NCBI GenBank assembly: GCA_028281485.1
Contig: JANQJT010000286.1
Span: 1-12,781 of the forward strand
Length of the DNA stretch: 12,781 nt
Reading direction: 5' to 3'
DNA from: Phycisphaeraceae bacterium
GTDB lineage: Bacteria; Planctomycetota; Phycisphaerae; Phycisphaerales; Zrk34
A program made the position numbers and the translations under genes. The notes beneath the pieces were generated by a model, which ran no database searches, was not told the DNA's origin, and was given only the letters and a program-made list of their open reading frames with translations. This document shows positions 6,601 to 12,781 of this stretch, one piece after another; within the stretch, counting starts at the first letter, position 1; each line of letters begins with the position of its first letter.

Positions 6601-6612
6601 GAGTCGGCGGTT

Positions 6613-6651
6613 GGGCGGCGGTAGGGCGGGTTAAGCGGGCGGGCGGTTGGG
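6613..6651 (+). other. G-quadruplex-capable GGG-run cluster
   Basis: Six runs of GGG lie within 39 bases on the plus strand. Four of them (6624-6626, 6628-6630, 6637-6639, 6641-6643) have loops of 1, 6 and 1 bases, a canonical G4 pattern. It covers the stop codon of the holin-family gene and the upstream side of the trpG promoter. G runs are on the template strand of those genes. High GC content alone may explain it. Confidence 0.45.
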
Positions 6652-7119
6652 TGGTCGTGTCGTGCCGCTGGTCCAGGCGCTGACGGCGCTGATGATGGCG
6701 GCCATCGCCAGCGACCAGCCGAAGTGCTCGATCGTCAGCGAATCCATCAAGAGATCCACCAGCGAGATCACCACCGCGTTACACACCAGCAGCATCAGCC
6801 CCAGGCCCAGCCGAGTCACCCGCATCTTGATCCCGATGACCAGCGCAAACAGGTAGAGGAAGGGTTTGACTAATACGTTGAGAATGCTGAGCACGAGCGT
6901 GACCCCCATCGCGCCGCGGTAGCCGTCGACTTCGATGCCCGGCAGCAATTGGGCCAGGGCCCAGATCACCAGCGCGTAGACCAGCCAGCGGAGGATGATG
7001 AAGCCGCAGCCGTCGCCGGGCGACGAGCCGCGCGGTCCGTTGCCGAAGATCGGCGGCTCGGGTGGGGGCGGCGCGTCCTGGCCCGATGGTGCTTTGCGTT
7101 TAACCTCGACCTCGACCAT
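6631..7119 (-). CDS. Phage holin family (superfamily IV type) membrane protein
   Basis: Encodes 162 residues. A Pro/Gly-rich hydrophilic head (1-38) is followed by four predicted membrane helices at about 39-60, 68-97, 104-124 and 131-149. The phrases RWLVYALVIWALAQLLPGI-VDGYRGA and the second half's LTIEHFGWSLAMAAIISAVSAW show the internal duplication typical of PF04020 proteins. Despite the family name these are common chromosomal proteins in non-lysogenic bacteria, with unknown function; there are no phage genes here. The start codon is 9 nt after the stop of the sugar kinase gene, and its likely ribosome site (AAGG) overlaps that stop, which indicates coupled expression. The tail ends in a Pro/Arg stretch encoded by the G4-forming DNA. 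Confidence 0.82.
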   Translation of the reverse strand: MVEVEVKRKAPSGQDAPPPPEPPIFGNGPRGSSPGDGCGFIILRWLVYALVIWALAQLLPGIEVDGYRGAMGVTLVLSILNVLVKPFLYLFALVIGIKMRVTRLGLGLMLLVCNAVVISLVDLLMDSLTIEHFGWSLAMAAIISAVSAWTSGTTRPPNRPPA

Positions 7120-7128
7120 GGCTGCGCC

Positions 7129-8028
7129 TTACTCGTCTTCGATCCCCGCCAACGTCTTCATCTCGTCGGTCAGCTCGGGACTGGCACCGGTCTGGGACGC
7201 GACGAACGCGCCCAGCGCGTTGGCCAGCGTGATCGTGCGTGGCCAATCCCATCGGCGGACGACGCCGTGCAGCAGCGCCGCGGCGGTCGCGTCGCCGGCG
7301 CCGACCGGGTCGCCGTCCGTGCCGGCCTGTGCGCCGTCGCCTTCGAACGAGCCTTCGGGTGTGAAGACGATCGTGCCGCGGTCGCCGCGTGTCAACGCGA
7401 CCCAGTCCAGGCCGTGGGTCTTCATCAGTTGCGACGCGGCCTCGGCCTCGCCGTCGGGCAGCAGCAGCATCGTGCGCAGCTGCGCCAGCTCGTCTTCGTT
7501 GACCTTCAGCGCGTTGGCGATCTCCAGTGAGCGCGTCAGCTCACGCCGATCGAAGTCGTCCTGTCGGAAGTTCACGTCGAGCAGACGCACCGCCCGGCGG
7601 GCCGCCTCGACGAAACGGTAGATCGTGTTGCGCGACTGGGCGACGCGCTGGGCGAGCGTGCCGAAGCACACGGCCTGGGCGTGAGCGGCGAGCGAATCCA
7701 GGTCACCGTCCCATTGCAGAAAGTCCCACGCGACGTGCTCGACGATGTCGTAACGGGGTTCCGGGCCGTCGGTCTCGACGTAGATGATGCCGGTGGCGTT
7801 GTCCGGATCGGATTGGAGGTGATCGGTGGGCATGTTGCGCTGGTTGAGCGTGTCGAATATGGCCTCGCCGAGCCGATCCTGACCGACCCGGCTGACGATC
7901 ACGCCGCGATTGCCCAGCTGGTGGGCCATCATGGCCAGATTCAGCGGCGCACCGCCGATCCGCTCCGAATCCGCAAAGACGTCAACCAGGGCTTCCCCGA
8001 TCCCCACGATAGTGCGTAAACCGCTCAT
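7129..8028 (-). CDS. PfkB-family carbohydrate kinase (fructokinase-like)
   Basis: Encodes 299 residues, the usual size of the ribokinase/PfkB family, which transfers the gamma-phosphate of ATP to a sugar. GGAPLN (25-30) is the substrate-side motif, DVNFRQ (151-156) and KVNEDE (175-180) are family landmarks, and GDPVGAGDATAA (239-250) carries the anion hole and catalytic base Asp246. All key residues are present. GGAP and DVNFR resemble fructokinases more than ribokinases, but the sugar is not certain. It is the first gene of a leftward set and is followed after 9 nt by the holin-family gene. The start at 8028 sits only two bases behind the predicted transcription start, so the mRNA would be practically leaderless. 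Divergent from cysC. Confidence 0.9.
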   Translation of the reverse strand: MSGLRTIVGIGEALVDVFADSERIGGAPLNLAMMAHQLGNRGVIVSRVGQDRLGEAIFDTLNQRNMPTDHLQSDPDNATGIIYVETDGPEPRYDIVEHVAWDFLQWDGDLDSLAAHAQAVCFGTLAQRVAQSRNTIYRFVEAARRAVRLLDVNFRQDDFDRRELTRSLEIANALKVNEDELAQLRTMLLLPDGEAEAASQLMKTHGLDWVALTRGDRGTIVFTPEGSFEGDGAQAGTDGDPVGAGDATAAALLHGVVRRWDWPRTITLANALGAFVASQTGASPELTDEMKTLAGIEDE

Positions 8029-8036
8029 ATATGCAC

Positions 8037-8065
8037 AGTTTACCGCCGTCGGGGTAGCCCGTCAC
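8037..8065 (-). promoter_or_regulatory. Promoter of the PfkB-family kinase gene
   Basis: On the minus strand GTGACG (8065-8060) and TAAACT (8042-8037) are 17 bp apart. The predicted start is about 8030, leaving a leader of two bases before ATG at 8028. Four of six bases match in each box. Confidence 0.5.
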
Positions 8066-8070
8066 GGCCC

Positions 8071-8099
8071 TTTGCAAACCCTCGGCCCTTCGCTAGGAT
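8071..8099 (+). promoter_or_regulatory. Promoter of cysC
   Basis: TTTGCA (8071-8076) and TAGGAT (8094-8099) are spaced by 17 bp, giving a start near 8106 and a leader of 26 bases. That leader contains a GGGAG ribosome site (8120-8124) 7 bases before the ATG. Its -35 lies 5 bp from the -35 of the divergent kinase promoter. Confidence 0.6.
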
Positions 8100-8131
8100 G
8101 GCCCGCCAGATTCAACCATGGGAGATAAAAA

Positions 8132-8749
8132 ATGGTCGAACAGAAAGCCACGAATATCACATGGCACGAAGGCGAAGTCACCGCCGAGGAGCGCCAAGCC
8201 AACCTGGGCCAGAAGGGCTGCACCGTCTGGATGACGGGCTTGTCCGGCTCGGGCAAGAGCACCGTCGCCGTCGCGTTTGAGCAGGTCCTGCTGCAGCGCG
8301 GCCACCACGCCTACCGCCTGGACGGCGACAACATCCGCCACGGTCTGAACAAGAACCTCGGGTTCAGCGCCGAGGATCGTGCCGAGAACATCCGCCGCAT
8401 CGGCGAGGTGACCAAGCTGTTTGCCGACGCCGGCATCATCTCCGTCACCAGCTTCATCAGCCCGTACGCCGAGGACCGCGACAAGGTCCGCGCCCTGCAC
8501 GCCGAGGCCGGCATCCCCTTCTTCGAGGTCTACGTGCACTGTCCGCTCGAGGTCGCCGAGGAACGCGACCCCAAGGGCCTTTACAAGAAGGCCCGCGCCG
8601 GTGAGATCAAGGGCTTCACCGGCATCGACGATCCGTTCGATGAACCGGCCAACGCCGAGCTGGTGCTCTCCACGCACGAGCTGAGCATCGAGGAATCGGT
8701 CCAGAAGCTGCTGGACATCCTCGAAGCCAACGGCATCATCAAGGGCTAA
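8132..8749 (+). CDS. cysC: Adenylylsulfate (APS) kinase
   Basis: Encodes 205 residues, a normal length for a stand-alone APS kinase, which phosphorylates adenosine 5'-phosphosulfate to PAPS in the cytoplasm for sulfate assimilation or sulfation. The P-loop GLSGSGKS is at 36-43, DGDNIRHGLN at 64-73 binds APS, SFISPY (107-112) includes the conserved Ser110, and GIDDPFDEP is at 164-172. The N-terminal NITWHEGEVTAEER is typical. The enzyme appears complete. The gene stands alone: cysN, cysD or a sulfate transporter are not in the window, and it is bounded by its own promoter and a strong terminator. The ATG at 8132 is supported by GGGAG; an ATG at 8118 is out of frame. The nearby PHP-family gene could remove the pAp by-product. 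Confidence 0.96.
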   Translation: MVEQKATNITWHEGEVTAEERQANLGQKGCTVWMTGLSGSGKSTVAVAFEQVLLQRGHHAYRLDGDNIRHGLNKNLGFSAEDRAENIRRIGEVTKLFADAGIISVTSFISPYAEDRDKVRALHAEAGIPFFEVYVHCPLEVAEERDPKGLYKKARAGEIKGFTGIDDPFDEPANAELVLSTHELSIEESVQKLLDILEANGIIKG

Positions 8750-8771
8750 TCGCCCCGACGAATCACGAATT

Positions 8772-8803
8772 AAAAGCCCACGGCTCATCACCGTGGGCTT
8801 TTT
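8772..8803. terminator. Bidirectional intrinsic terminator
   Basis: Perfect 12-bp arms AAAAGCCCACGG (8772-8783) and CCGTGGGCTTTT (8791-8802) enclose a 7-base loop. A T tract follows on both strands. It lies 22 bases after the cysC stop and 31 bases past the stop of the convergent PEP-CTERM gene and should end both transcripts. Confidence 0.93.
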
Positions 8804-8833
8804 ATGTGTGCTGATGAGATACTTCCGACCGAA

Positions 8834-10891
8834 TCAGCGTCGGCGGCGACTGACCATCGCCATCGCTCCGACCAGGAGCAGGCCCATCGAGGCGGGCTCG
8901 GGGATGATGCCCGCGCCGAAGACGGTGTTGTGATCGACGATGGCCCAAGCGGAGATGACACCGTTGACGGTCGTGCCGTGGGCGCCGGGGGTGAGCGTGC
9001 CGCCGTCGAGCATGTACTGCTCGTAGGAGGTGTCGGCGAAGAATCGGCCCTCGCTGTTGATCGCGTTGTCGATCAGCTGCACCGCCTTGAAGTTGCTGTT
9101 GAACTCGATGGCGTTCTGCCACGTGTCCGTTCCCTCATCATAGAACAGCAGGCGGACCTTTTGCTTCTGCGTCTCGTTCAGTCCCGCGCCGTCGAAGACA
9201 AGCTGGAGCACGAAGACGTCGCCGTCGTTTCCGAGGTCGACGTCAACGGGATCGCTGAGCACGTTGGCGGTGTTTTCAAAACCGATGCCGAAGCCGCCGG
9301 TGTCGGGATCGAGATCGAGTGAGATGGACTGGTTAGCCGTGCTGGTGCCGCCGAGGATGTCGGCCGCGGTGTCGTTGTTCTGCACGCCCAGGCCGAGTTC
9401 GCCGAGGTCCTGACCGGGAGAGGCGTTATCGCTGGCGTTTTCGGTCACGGGGATGACCTGGTTGGCGATGTTCCAGACGTAGTCGGGCACGGGGGGCTTA
9501 CCGTTCAGGAAGCTGCCGGCTTCGGAGTTCATCGCGACCTTGAGGTTGAGCGTGCCGCCGTAGGATCCCGCCGGCAGACCGGTGGGGTCGAAGTGCACCT
9601 GGCCGTTGAGGGAGGTGCCGGGTGCGAGGAAATCGAGCGGGTTGATGCCCGTCAGGGAGAAACCGGGATCGGAGAACACGATGGCGTTGATTTCCAAGCC
9701 CGCGCGCAGCGCGCCGGAGTGTGGGCCGGCCGGGGCGTTGGACATAGAGATCTGACCGTCGGTGCTGGGATCGACGATGTCGCCTGTGTCGTCGGTGACA
9801 TCGGGTGCGTCGTAGAGCTCGACGGTGGTGAGCAGCTGAGCGGTATCGCCAACCTTCTGCAGGTTGGTCAGGTCGAGCTGCGCATCGTACTCGCCGGACT
9901 GGGCGAAGGTGGTGAACTGAATGTACGGATCGATTTCCTCGTTGCTGCTGCCCAGGATCGGCTCGCCGGTCGGCAGCGTACCCGGCGTATAGATGGAATC
10001 GATGCCGCTGAATGCCAGTGAGTAGGTGGTGTCGCCGATGCCGTCGTTGACCACAGCCACGTCAAACGAGCCGTTGTTGATTGAGTTCACGAGGTATTTC
10101 GTGCCCAGACCGACGATCTCGATTTCGGGCTGACCCGATGAACCGAAGCGCAGGTCGGACTGGTCCGGGTTACCGCCGCCGCCGCCACTTCCCATGTTCT
10201 CCATGTCCAGCGTCGCGCCGAAGTTGTCGATGGCGAACTGCTCGGTGCCGGTGTTAGTGGATACGGGGTTGAGATCGATCTCGATGCGGGCGATGTCGAT
10301 CAGGCTGGTTCCGGGTAAATCGTTGAAATCGTCGTAGAAGAACTGAAGCTGGTCGCCCCAGCCCTCCGAGTCTGGATAGGCGAAGCCGGGGTTGAACTGC
10401 GTGCCCAGGCCGAATCCAAACTGAACGCTTTCGCCCTCCGAGTCCCACACCGTGAAGTTAGGCGTCGCGTCGTTGGCGGTCCAGCCGAAGTCAAACTGAA
10501 CGAACGAAGCGGTCATGTCCGCCTGCTCGAAGTCGATGGAAAACGTCGGGTTCGATCCCTTCGGGTCGCCCCACACGATATCGTCTTCAAAGAACGTCTG
10601 GCTGAATCCTCCGGAATTGTCGTTCAGGTCGAACACGTCCATCAGGAAGTTGTCGTCAACGAATAACACGTTGTTGATGTTGTTTGTGAATCGGACGCCG
10701 TCTTCCGTGGTGTACGAACCGAACGACGGGATACCCAGCGGCGCCCCATCGCCATCGGGCCAGTTCTCGCCGTCCTCGGCCTGCGTGAAGTAGTACTCGA
10801 CGTCGAACTCTTGCGCCGACGCCCGATGGCTCAGCAACAACGCCGTCGCAAAGCACAACGCGAGCGTGCCCAACAATCTATTGCGCAACAT
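8834..10891 (-). CDS. Secreted multidomain protein with PEP-CTERM sorting signal
   Basis: Encodes 685 residues. A signal peptide (1-26, ASA-Q) leads a very acidic, Asn/Asp/Gly-rich exported chain that has no cysteine after C13. Residues 27-229 resemble a beta-sandwich ending in FAIDNFGATLD (219-229). A Gly-rich hinge (234-240) follows, then two Ig/ASH-like beta regions (about 245-362 and 376-455), the second with AGSYGGTLNLKV (441-452), typical of such domains. The C terminus has SAWAIVDHNTVFGAG (647-661), then PEP (664-666), a hydrophobic helix and RRRR (682-685), the PEP-CTERM signal cut by exosortase/archaeosortase-type enzymes. It is likely a surface or exopolysaccharide-associated protein. 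No enzyme motif was recognised. GAGGG lies upstream of the ATG. It is monocistronic, sharing a terminator with cysC. No exosortase is in the window. Confidence 0.9.
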   Translation of the reverse strand: MLRNRLLGTLALCFATALLLSHRASAQEFDVEYYFTQAEDGENWPDGDGAPLGIPSFGSYTTEDGVRFTNNINNVLFVDDNFLMDVFDLNDNSGGFSQTFFEDDIVWGDPKGSNPTFSIDFEQADMTASFVQFDFGWTANDATPNFTVWDSEGESVQFGFGLGTQFNPGFAYPDSEGWGDQLQFFYDDFNDLPGTSLIDIARIEIDLNPVSTNTGTEQFAIDNFGATLDMENMGSGGGGGNPDQSDLRFGSSGQPEIEIVGLGTKYLVNSINNGSFDVAVVNDGIGDTTYSLAFSGIDSIYTPGTLPTGEPILGSSNEEIDPYIQFTTFAQSGEYDAQLDLTNLQKVGDTAQLLTTVELYDAPDVTDDTGDIVDPSTDGQISMSNAPAGPHSGALRAGLEINAIVFSDPGFSLTGINPLDFLAPGTSLNGQVHFDPTGLPAGSYGGTLNLKVAMNSEAGSFLNGKPPVPDYVWNIANQVIPVTENASDNASPGQDLGELGLGVQNNDTAADILGGTSTANQSISLDLDPDTGGFGIGFENTANVLSDPVDVDLGNDGDVFVLQLVFDGAGLNETQKQKVRLLFYDEGTDTWQNAIEFNSNFKAVQLIDNAINSEGRFFADTSYEQYMLDGGTLTPGAHGTTVNGVISAWAIVDHNTVFGAGIIPEPASMGLLLVGAMAMVSRRRR

Positions 10892-10964
10892 GATGGATAT
10901 CCCTCTCTCTGCTTCCGTTCTCTCTCCGATTGGTCGCTCGAATGAGCAGACCCGACTCCCAATA

Positions 10965-10993
10965 AAGCTACACGACGCTCACAGATCGTTCAA
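10965..10993 (-). promoter_or_regulatory. Candidate promoter of the PEP-CTERM gene
   Basis: On the minus strand TTGAAC (10993-10988) and TAGCTT (10970-10965) are 17 bp apart, with a start near 10958 and a 5' leader of about 66 bases. The -10 is a weak match. Confidence 0.4.
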
Positions 10994-11031
10994 ATAAAAT
11001 GCGTGTGGACAGCGAGTTTTAACGGCTTTCT

Positions 11032-11059
11032 AAACACCGTATTGATAAACGGCGTGTTT
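11032..11059. repeat. Imperfect inverted repeat between divergent genes
   Basis: AAACAC-CGT (11032-11040) pairs with ACG-GC-GTGTTT (11049-11059) with a two-base bulge. It lies in the 268-bp region shared by the PEP-CTERM and PHP genes. Its role is unknown. Confidence 0.3.
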
Positions 11060-11071
11060 CTCCGTTTCTGT

Positions 11072-11083
11072 TGCGTTAACGCA
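11072..11083. promoter_or_regulatory. 12-bp perfect palindrome, candidate activator or repressor site
   Basis: TGCGTTAACGCA is fully symmetric. Its centre is 61.5 bp upstream of the transcription start predicted from the TTGACA/TTCAAT promoter, the classical position for activators contacting the polymerase alpha subunit. The regulator is unknown, and the distance depends on the predicted start. Confidence 0.4.
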
Positions 11084-11103
11084 TGTGGACGCGACGGTCC
11101 ACA

Positions 11104-11132
11104 TTGACAATCCGCGTCTGGGGCCTTTCAAT
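11104..11132 (+). promoter_or_regulatory. Strong sigma-70-type promoter of the PHP gene
   Basis: TTGACA (11104-11109, a perfect -35) and TTCAAT (11127-11132) are 17 bp apart. The start would be near 11139, giving a leader of about 21 bases with no Shine-Dalgarno match. It lies inside the longer possible reading frame that begins at 11085, so translation should start at the ATG at 11160. Confidence 0.7.
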
Positions 11133-11159
11133 CCCACTCCGACACACCCGGCCAAACCA

Positions 11160-12005
11160 ATGAGCACCATCGATTTACACATGCATTCGACCGCTTCCGA
11201 CGGCACGACGCCGCCCGGTGAACTGGGCGCTCTTGCTGCCGAGGCGGGGCTGAGTGCCATTGCGCTGACCGATCACGACACGACCGTCGGGTGTGACGCC
11301 TGTGCCGCGGGGTGTGAGCAGGCGGGCGTGCGGTTTGTGCCGGGCATCGAGATGTCGTGCGAGCGCGGCAAGCCCGCCGGCGCGATGCACATCCTCGGCT
11401 ACTTCGTCGGCGGCGATAGCGAGCTGCTCCGCGACGTGATGACAGACCAGCAGAAGGCGCGCGACGAACGCGCCCCGCTCATCGTCGAGAAGCTCAACGC
11501 GCTGCGGTTCGACATCACGATGGAGCACGTGCTCGATGCGGCCGGCGGTGGCATGATCGGCAGGCCCCACATCGCGGCGCTGCTCGTGGAACGCGGCTAC
11601 GCCCGGTCAATCAAGGACGCGTTCGATCGCTTCCTCGGCAAGGACGGCGAGGCTTACGTGCGAAAAGACTACCTGCCGACGGCACGCGCGATCGAGGCGA
11701 TCCACGACGCCGGCGGCCTGGCCGTTCTCGCCCACCCCGTCCAACTCCGCTGTGAAGACGACGAGGAGCTGACCGACACCGTTCGGCGTTTGGTCGACCA
11801 GGGGCTCGACGGCCTGGAGGCCTACCACTGCGATCACGACGGCGCACTGGTCGACTTCTACACCACACTCGCGGGGCGCTACGATCTGCTGACCACCGGC
11901 GGCAGCGATTTCCACGGCTCCCGCAAGCCCATCGCCATGGGCAGCCAGCGCGTCCCCGCCGATCTGCTCGATCGGCTGTTGGAGGCGCGCGCCGCGCGGC
12001 GGTGA
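11160..12005 (+). CDS. PHP-domain phosphoesterase (RNase AM / pAp phosphatase-like)
   Basis: Encodes 281 residues of the PHP metal-dependent phosphoesterase family, cytoplasmic. Metal ligands are in the expected order: H7 and H9 with D14 in DLHMHSTASDG, D38-H39 in LTDHDT, E64 in GIEMS, H77 in HILGYF, H137 in GRPHIA, H192 in LAHPV, and D250/H252 in GGSDFHG. This set and the length fit the YciV/RNase AM group, characterised members of which hydrolyse 3',5'-nucleoside bisphosphates such as pAp and trim short 5' RNA ends. The exact substrate here is an inference. The start at 11160 is chosen because the strong promoter lies between it and the longer frame's start, and because the metal motif begins at residue 4. 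The next gene is 65 bp downstream on the same strand. The gene is divergent from the PEP-CTERM gene. Confidence 0.9.
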   Translation: MSTIDLHMHSTASDGTTPPGELGALAAEAGLSAIALTDHDTTVGCDACAAGCEQAGVRFVPGIEMSCERGKPAGAMHILGYFVGGDSELLRDVMTDQQKARDERAPLIVEKLNALRFDITMEHVLDAAGGGMIGRPHIAALLVERGYARSIKDAFDRFLGKDGEAYVRKDYLPTARAIEAIHDAGGLAVLAHPVQLRCEDDEELTDTVRRLVDQGLDGLEAYHCDHDGALVDFYTTLAGRYDLLTTGGSDFHGSRKPIAMGSQRVPADLLDRLLEARAARR

Positions 12006-12044
12006 GTTTTCCGTTTTACTCCGGCAGCGGGCCGCCGACTCCAC

Positions 12045-12062
12045 TACAATCCGCAATCGGAG
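12045..12062 (+). promoter_or_regulatory. TACAAT -10 box and ribosome site of the oxidoreductase gene
   Basis: TACAAT (12045-12050) predicts a start near 12057; GGAG (12059-12062) follows 8 bases before the ATG at 12071. No good -35 is seen at 16-18 bp spacing. The block before it (GCCGACTC) is shared with the trpG promoter. Confidence 0.45.
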
Positions 12063-12070
12063 ACACCGCG

Positions 12071-12781
12071 ATGACCGATCGTCTGCGATTTGGCATTCTT
12101 TCCACCGGCAACATCGCCTCGCAGTTCGCCGAGGGCGTGGCGGGCGCGAAGCACAGCGTCGTCACGGCCGTGGGCTCGCGCGACGTCGAGCGGGCGCAGG
12201 CCTTCGCCGCGCGGTTTGCCATCCCCGATGCTCACGGCGACTACGCATCGGTCATCGACGATCCCAACGTCGAGGCGATCTACAACGCGCTGCCGAACGC
12301 CATGCATCACGAGTGGACGATCCGTGCGCTCGAAGCCGGCAAGCACGTGCTCTGCGAGAAACCCTTTGCCAGCAACCTCGTCCAGTCGAAGGAGATGGTT
12401 GCCGCGGCACACGCCGCCGACCGCGTGCTGGTCGAGGCGTACATGTACCAGTCGCACCCGCTCACCGCCGCGGTGATGCAGACGCTGCGAAGCGGGGAGA
12501 TCGGTGAGCTGCGCCTTATCCGCCTCGCGTTCAATCTCTGCACGACCCATGTCGACGACAACATCCGATTCGATCCGGCTATGGCCGGCGGTTCGCTGAT
12601 GGACATCGGCTGTTACTGCGTCAGCTTCGCGCGGTTGTTTGCCGACCAGGAACCGTCCGCCGTCCACGCCACGGCGATGATTCACGCCTCCGGTGTCGAC
12701 GATATGCTGGCGGCCCCGACCGGGCGCTCCCCCGATCACTTCGCCAGCGACAACATCCTTACGGCGCTTCTGACCGGCCAC
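12071..12781 (+). CDS. Gfo/Idh/MocA family NAD(P)-dependent oxidoreductase (3' end missing)
   Basis: The frame is open from ATG 12071 to the window end, giving 237 residues of a protein that usually has 320-350. The N-terminal Rossmann fold starts with GILSTGNIA (8-16). LPNAMHHEW (74-82), CEKPFA (95-100, with the typical catalytic-site Lys97), EAYMYQSHP (122-130) and GGSLMDIGCYCVSFAR (173-188) are family signatures. The DIGCYCV segment and the EAYMYQ motif are closest to xylose dehydrogenase/dihydrodiol dehydrogenase-like members, so it probably oxidises a sugar or related alcohol with NAD(P)+. The real substrate is unknown. GGAG before the ATG supports the start. It follows the PHP gene by 65 bp with its own -10 box. 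Confidence 0.9.
   Translation, partial: MTDRLRFGILSTGNIASQFAEGVAGAKHSVVTAVGSRDVERAQAFAARFAIPDAHGDYASVIDDPNVEAIYNALPNAMHHEWTIRALEAGKHVLCEKPFASNLVQSKEMVAAAHAADRVLVEAYMYQSHPLTAAVMQTLRSGEIGELRLIRLAFNLCTTHVDDNIRFDPAMAGGSLMDIGCYCVSFARLFADQEPSAVHATAMIHASGVDDMLAAPTGRSPDHFASDNILTALLTGH

Noticed and set aside
6631..7119. Prophage remnant suggested by the 'holin' family name
   Set aside because: No capsid, tail, integrase, lysin or attachment site is near; this family is common on bacterial chromosomes outside phages.
8093..8791. Minus-strand frame of 232 codons covering cysC
   Set aside because: cysC is certain from its P-loop and APS-binding motifs; the antisense frame crosses its promoter and runs into the terminator.
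11085..11159. 25-codon N-terminal extension of the PHP protein
   Set aside because: Its start lies upstream of the TTGACA/TTCAAT promoter, so it would not be transcribed from there; PHP proteins normally begin just before the HxH motif.
1..12781. Defence island, toxin-antitoxin pair, CRISPR array or biosynthetic cluster
   Set aside because: No nuclease, methylase, Cas, toxin or scaffold-building enzyme motifs and no regularly spaced repeats were found on either strand.

Overview
The window is GC-rich bacterial chromosome, and its gene types point to a planctomycete, most likely of the Phycisphaerae kind. The pointers are a large secreted protein ending in a PEP-CTERM sorting signal, a membrane-anchored eukaryotic-like Ser/Thr kinase, a secreted jelly-roll/HEAT protein of the sort common in planctomycetes, and several start codons with little or no Shine-Dalgarno sequence. 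This assignment is an inference from gene content. No rRNA, tRNA, CRISPR array, insertion sequence, integrase or phage module was found, and no unexplained gap exceeds 300 bases.

Left part (1-4799): the last 34 codons of an unidentified plus-strand gene, then a minus-strand gene for an exported ClpP-like serine protease with a long coiled coil and an intact Ser-His-Asp triad. Divergent from it, across a 207-bp region rich in inverted repeats, is a six-transmembrane voltage-gated potassium channel. It is followed on the same strand by a Ser/Thr kinase whose outer part ends in two copies of a small beta-rich, possibly OB-like domain. The kinase stop codon overlaps by 11 bp the end of a convergent gene.

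Middle part (4789-8028, all minus strand): in transcription order, a PfkB-family sugar kinase, a four-helix 'phage holin family' membrane protein 9 nt behind it, a glutamine amidotransferase of the anthranilate/aminodeoxychorismate synthase type (TrpG/PabA), and the secreted jelly-roll/HEAT protein. Two predicted promoters here lie so close to their start codons that the transcripts should be leaderless or nearly so.

Right part (8071-12781): a solitary APS kinase gene (cysC) ends at a strong two-way terminator shared with the convergent PEP-CTERM gene. Next come a divergent PHP-domain phosphoesterase related to pAp phosphatase/RNase AM, and the first 237 codons of a Gfo/Idh/MocA-type oxidoreductase that runs off the window. 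CysC makes PAPS and the PHP family includes enzymes that remove the by-product pAp, so the two could serve the same sulfation or sulfate-assimilation cycle.

Most genes are recognisable housekeeping, transport, signalling or secretion genes. The least ordinary items are the exported ClpP-like coiled-coil protease, the duplicated sensor domain of the kinase, hairpins placed at predicted transcription starts, and the leaderless-type promoters. I did not see a complete new multi-gene system.
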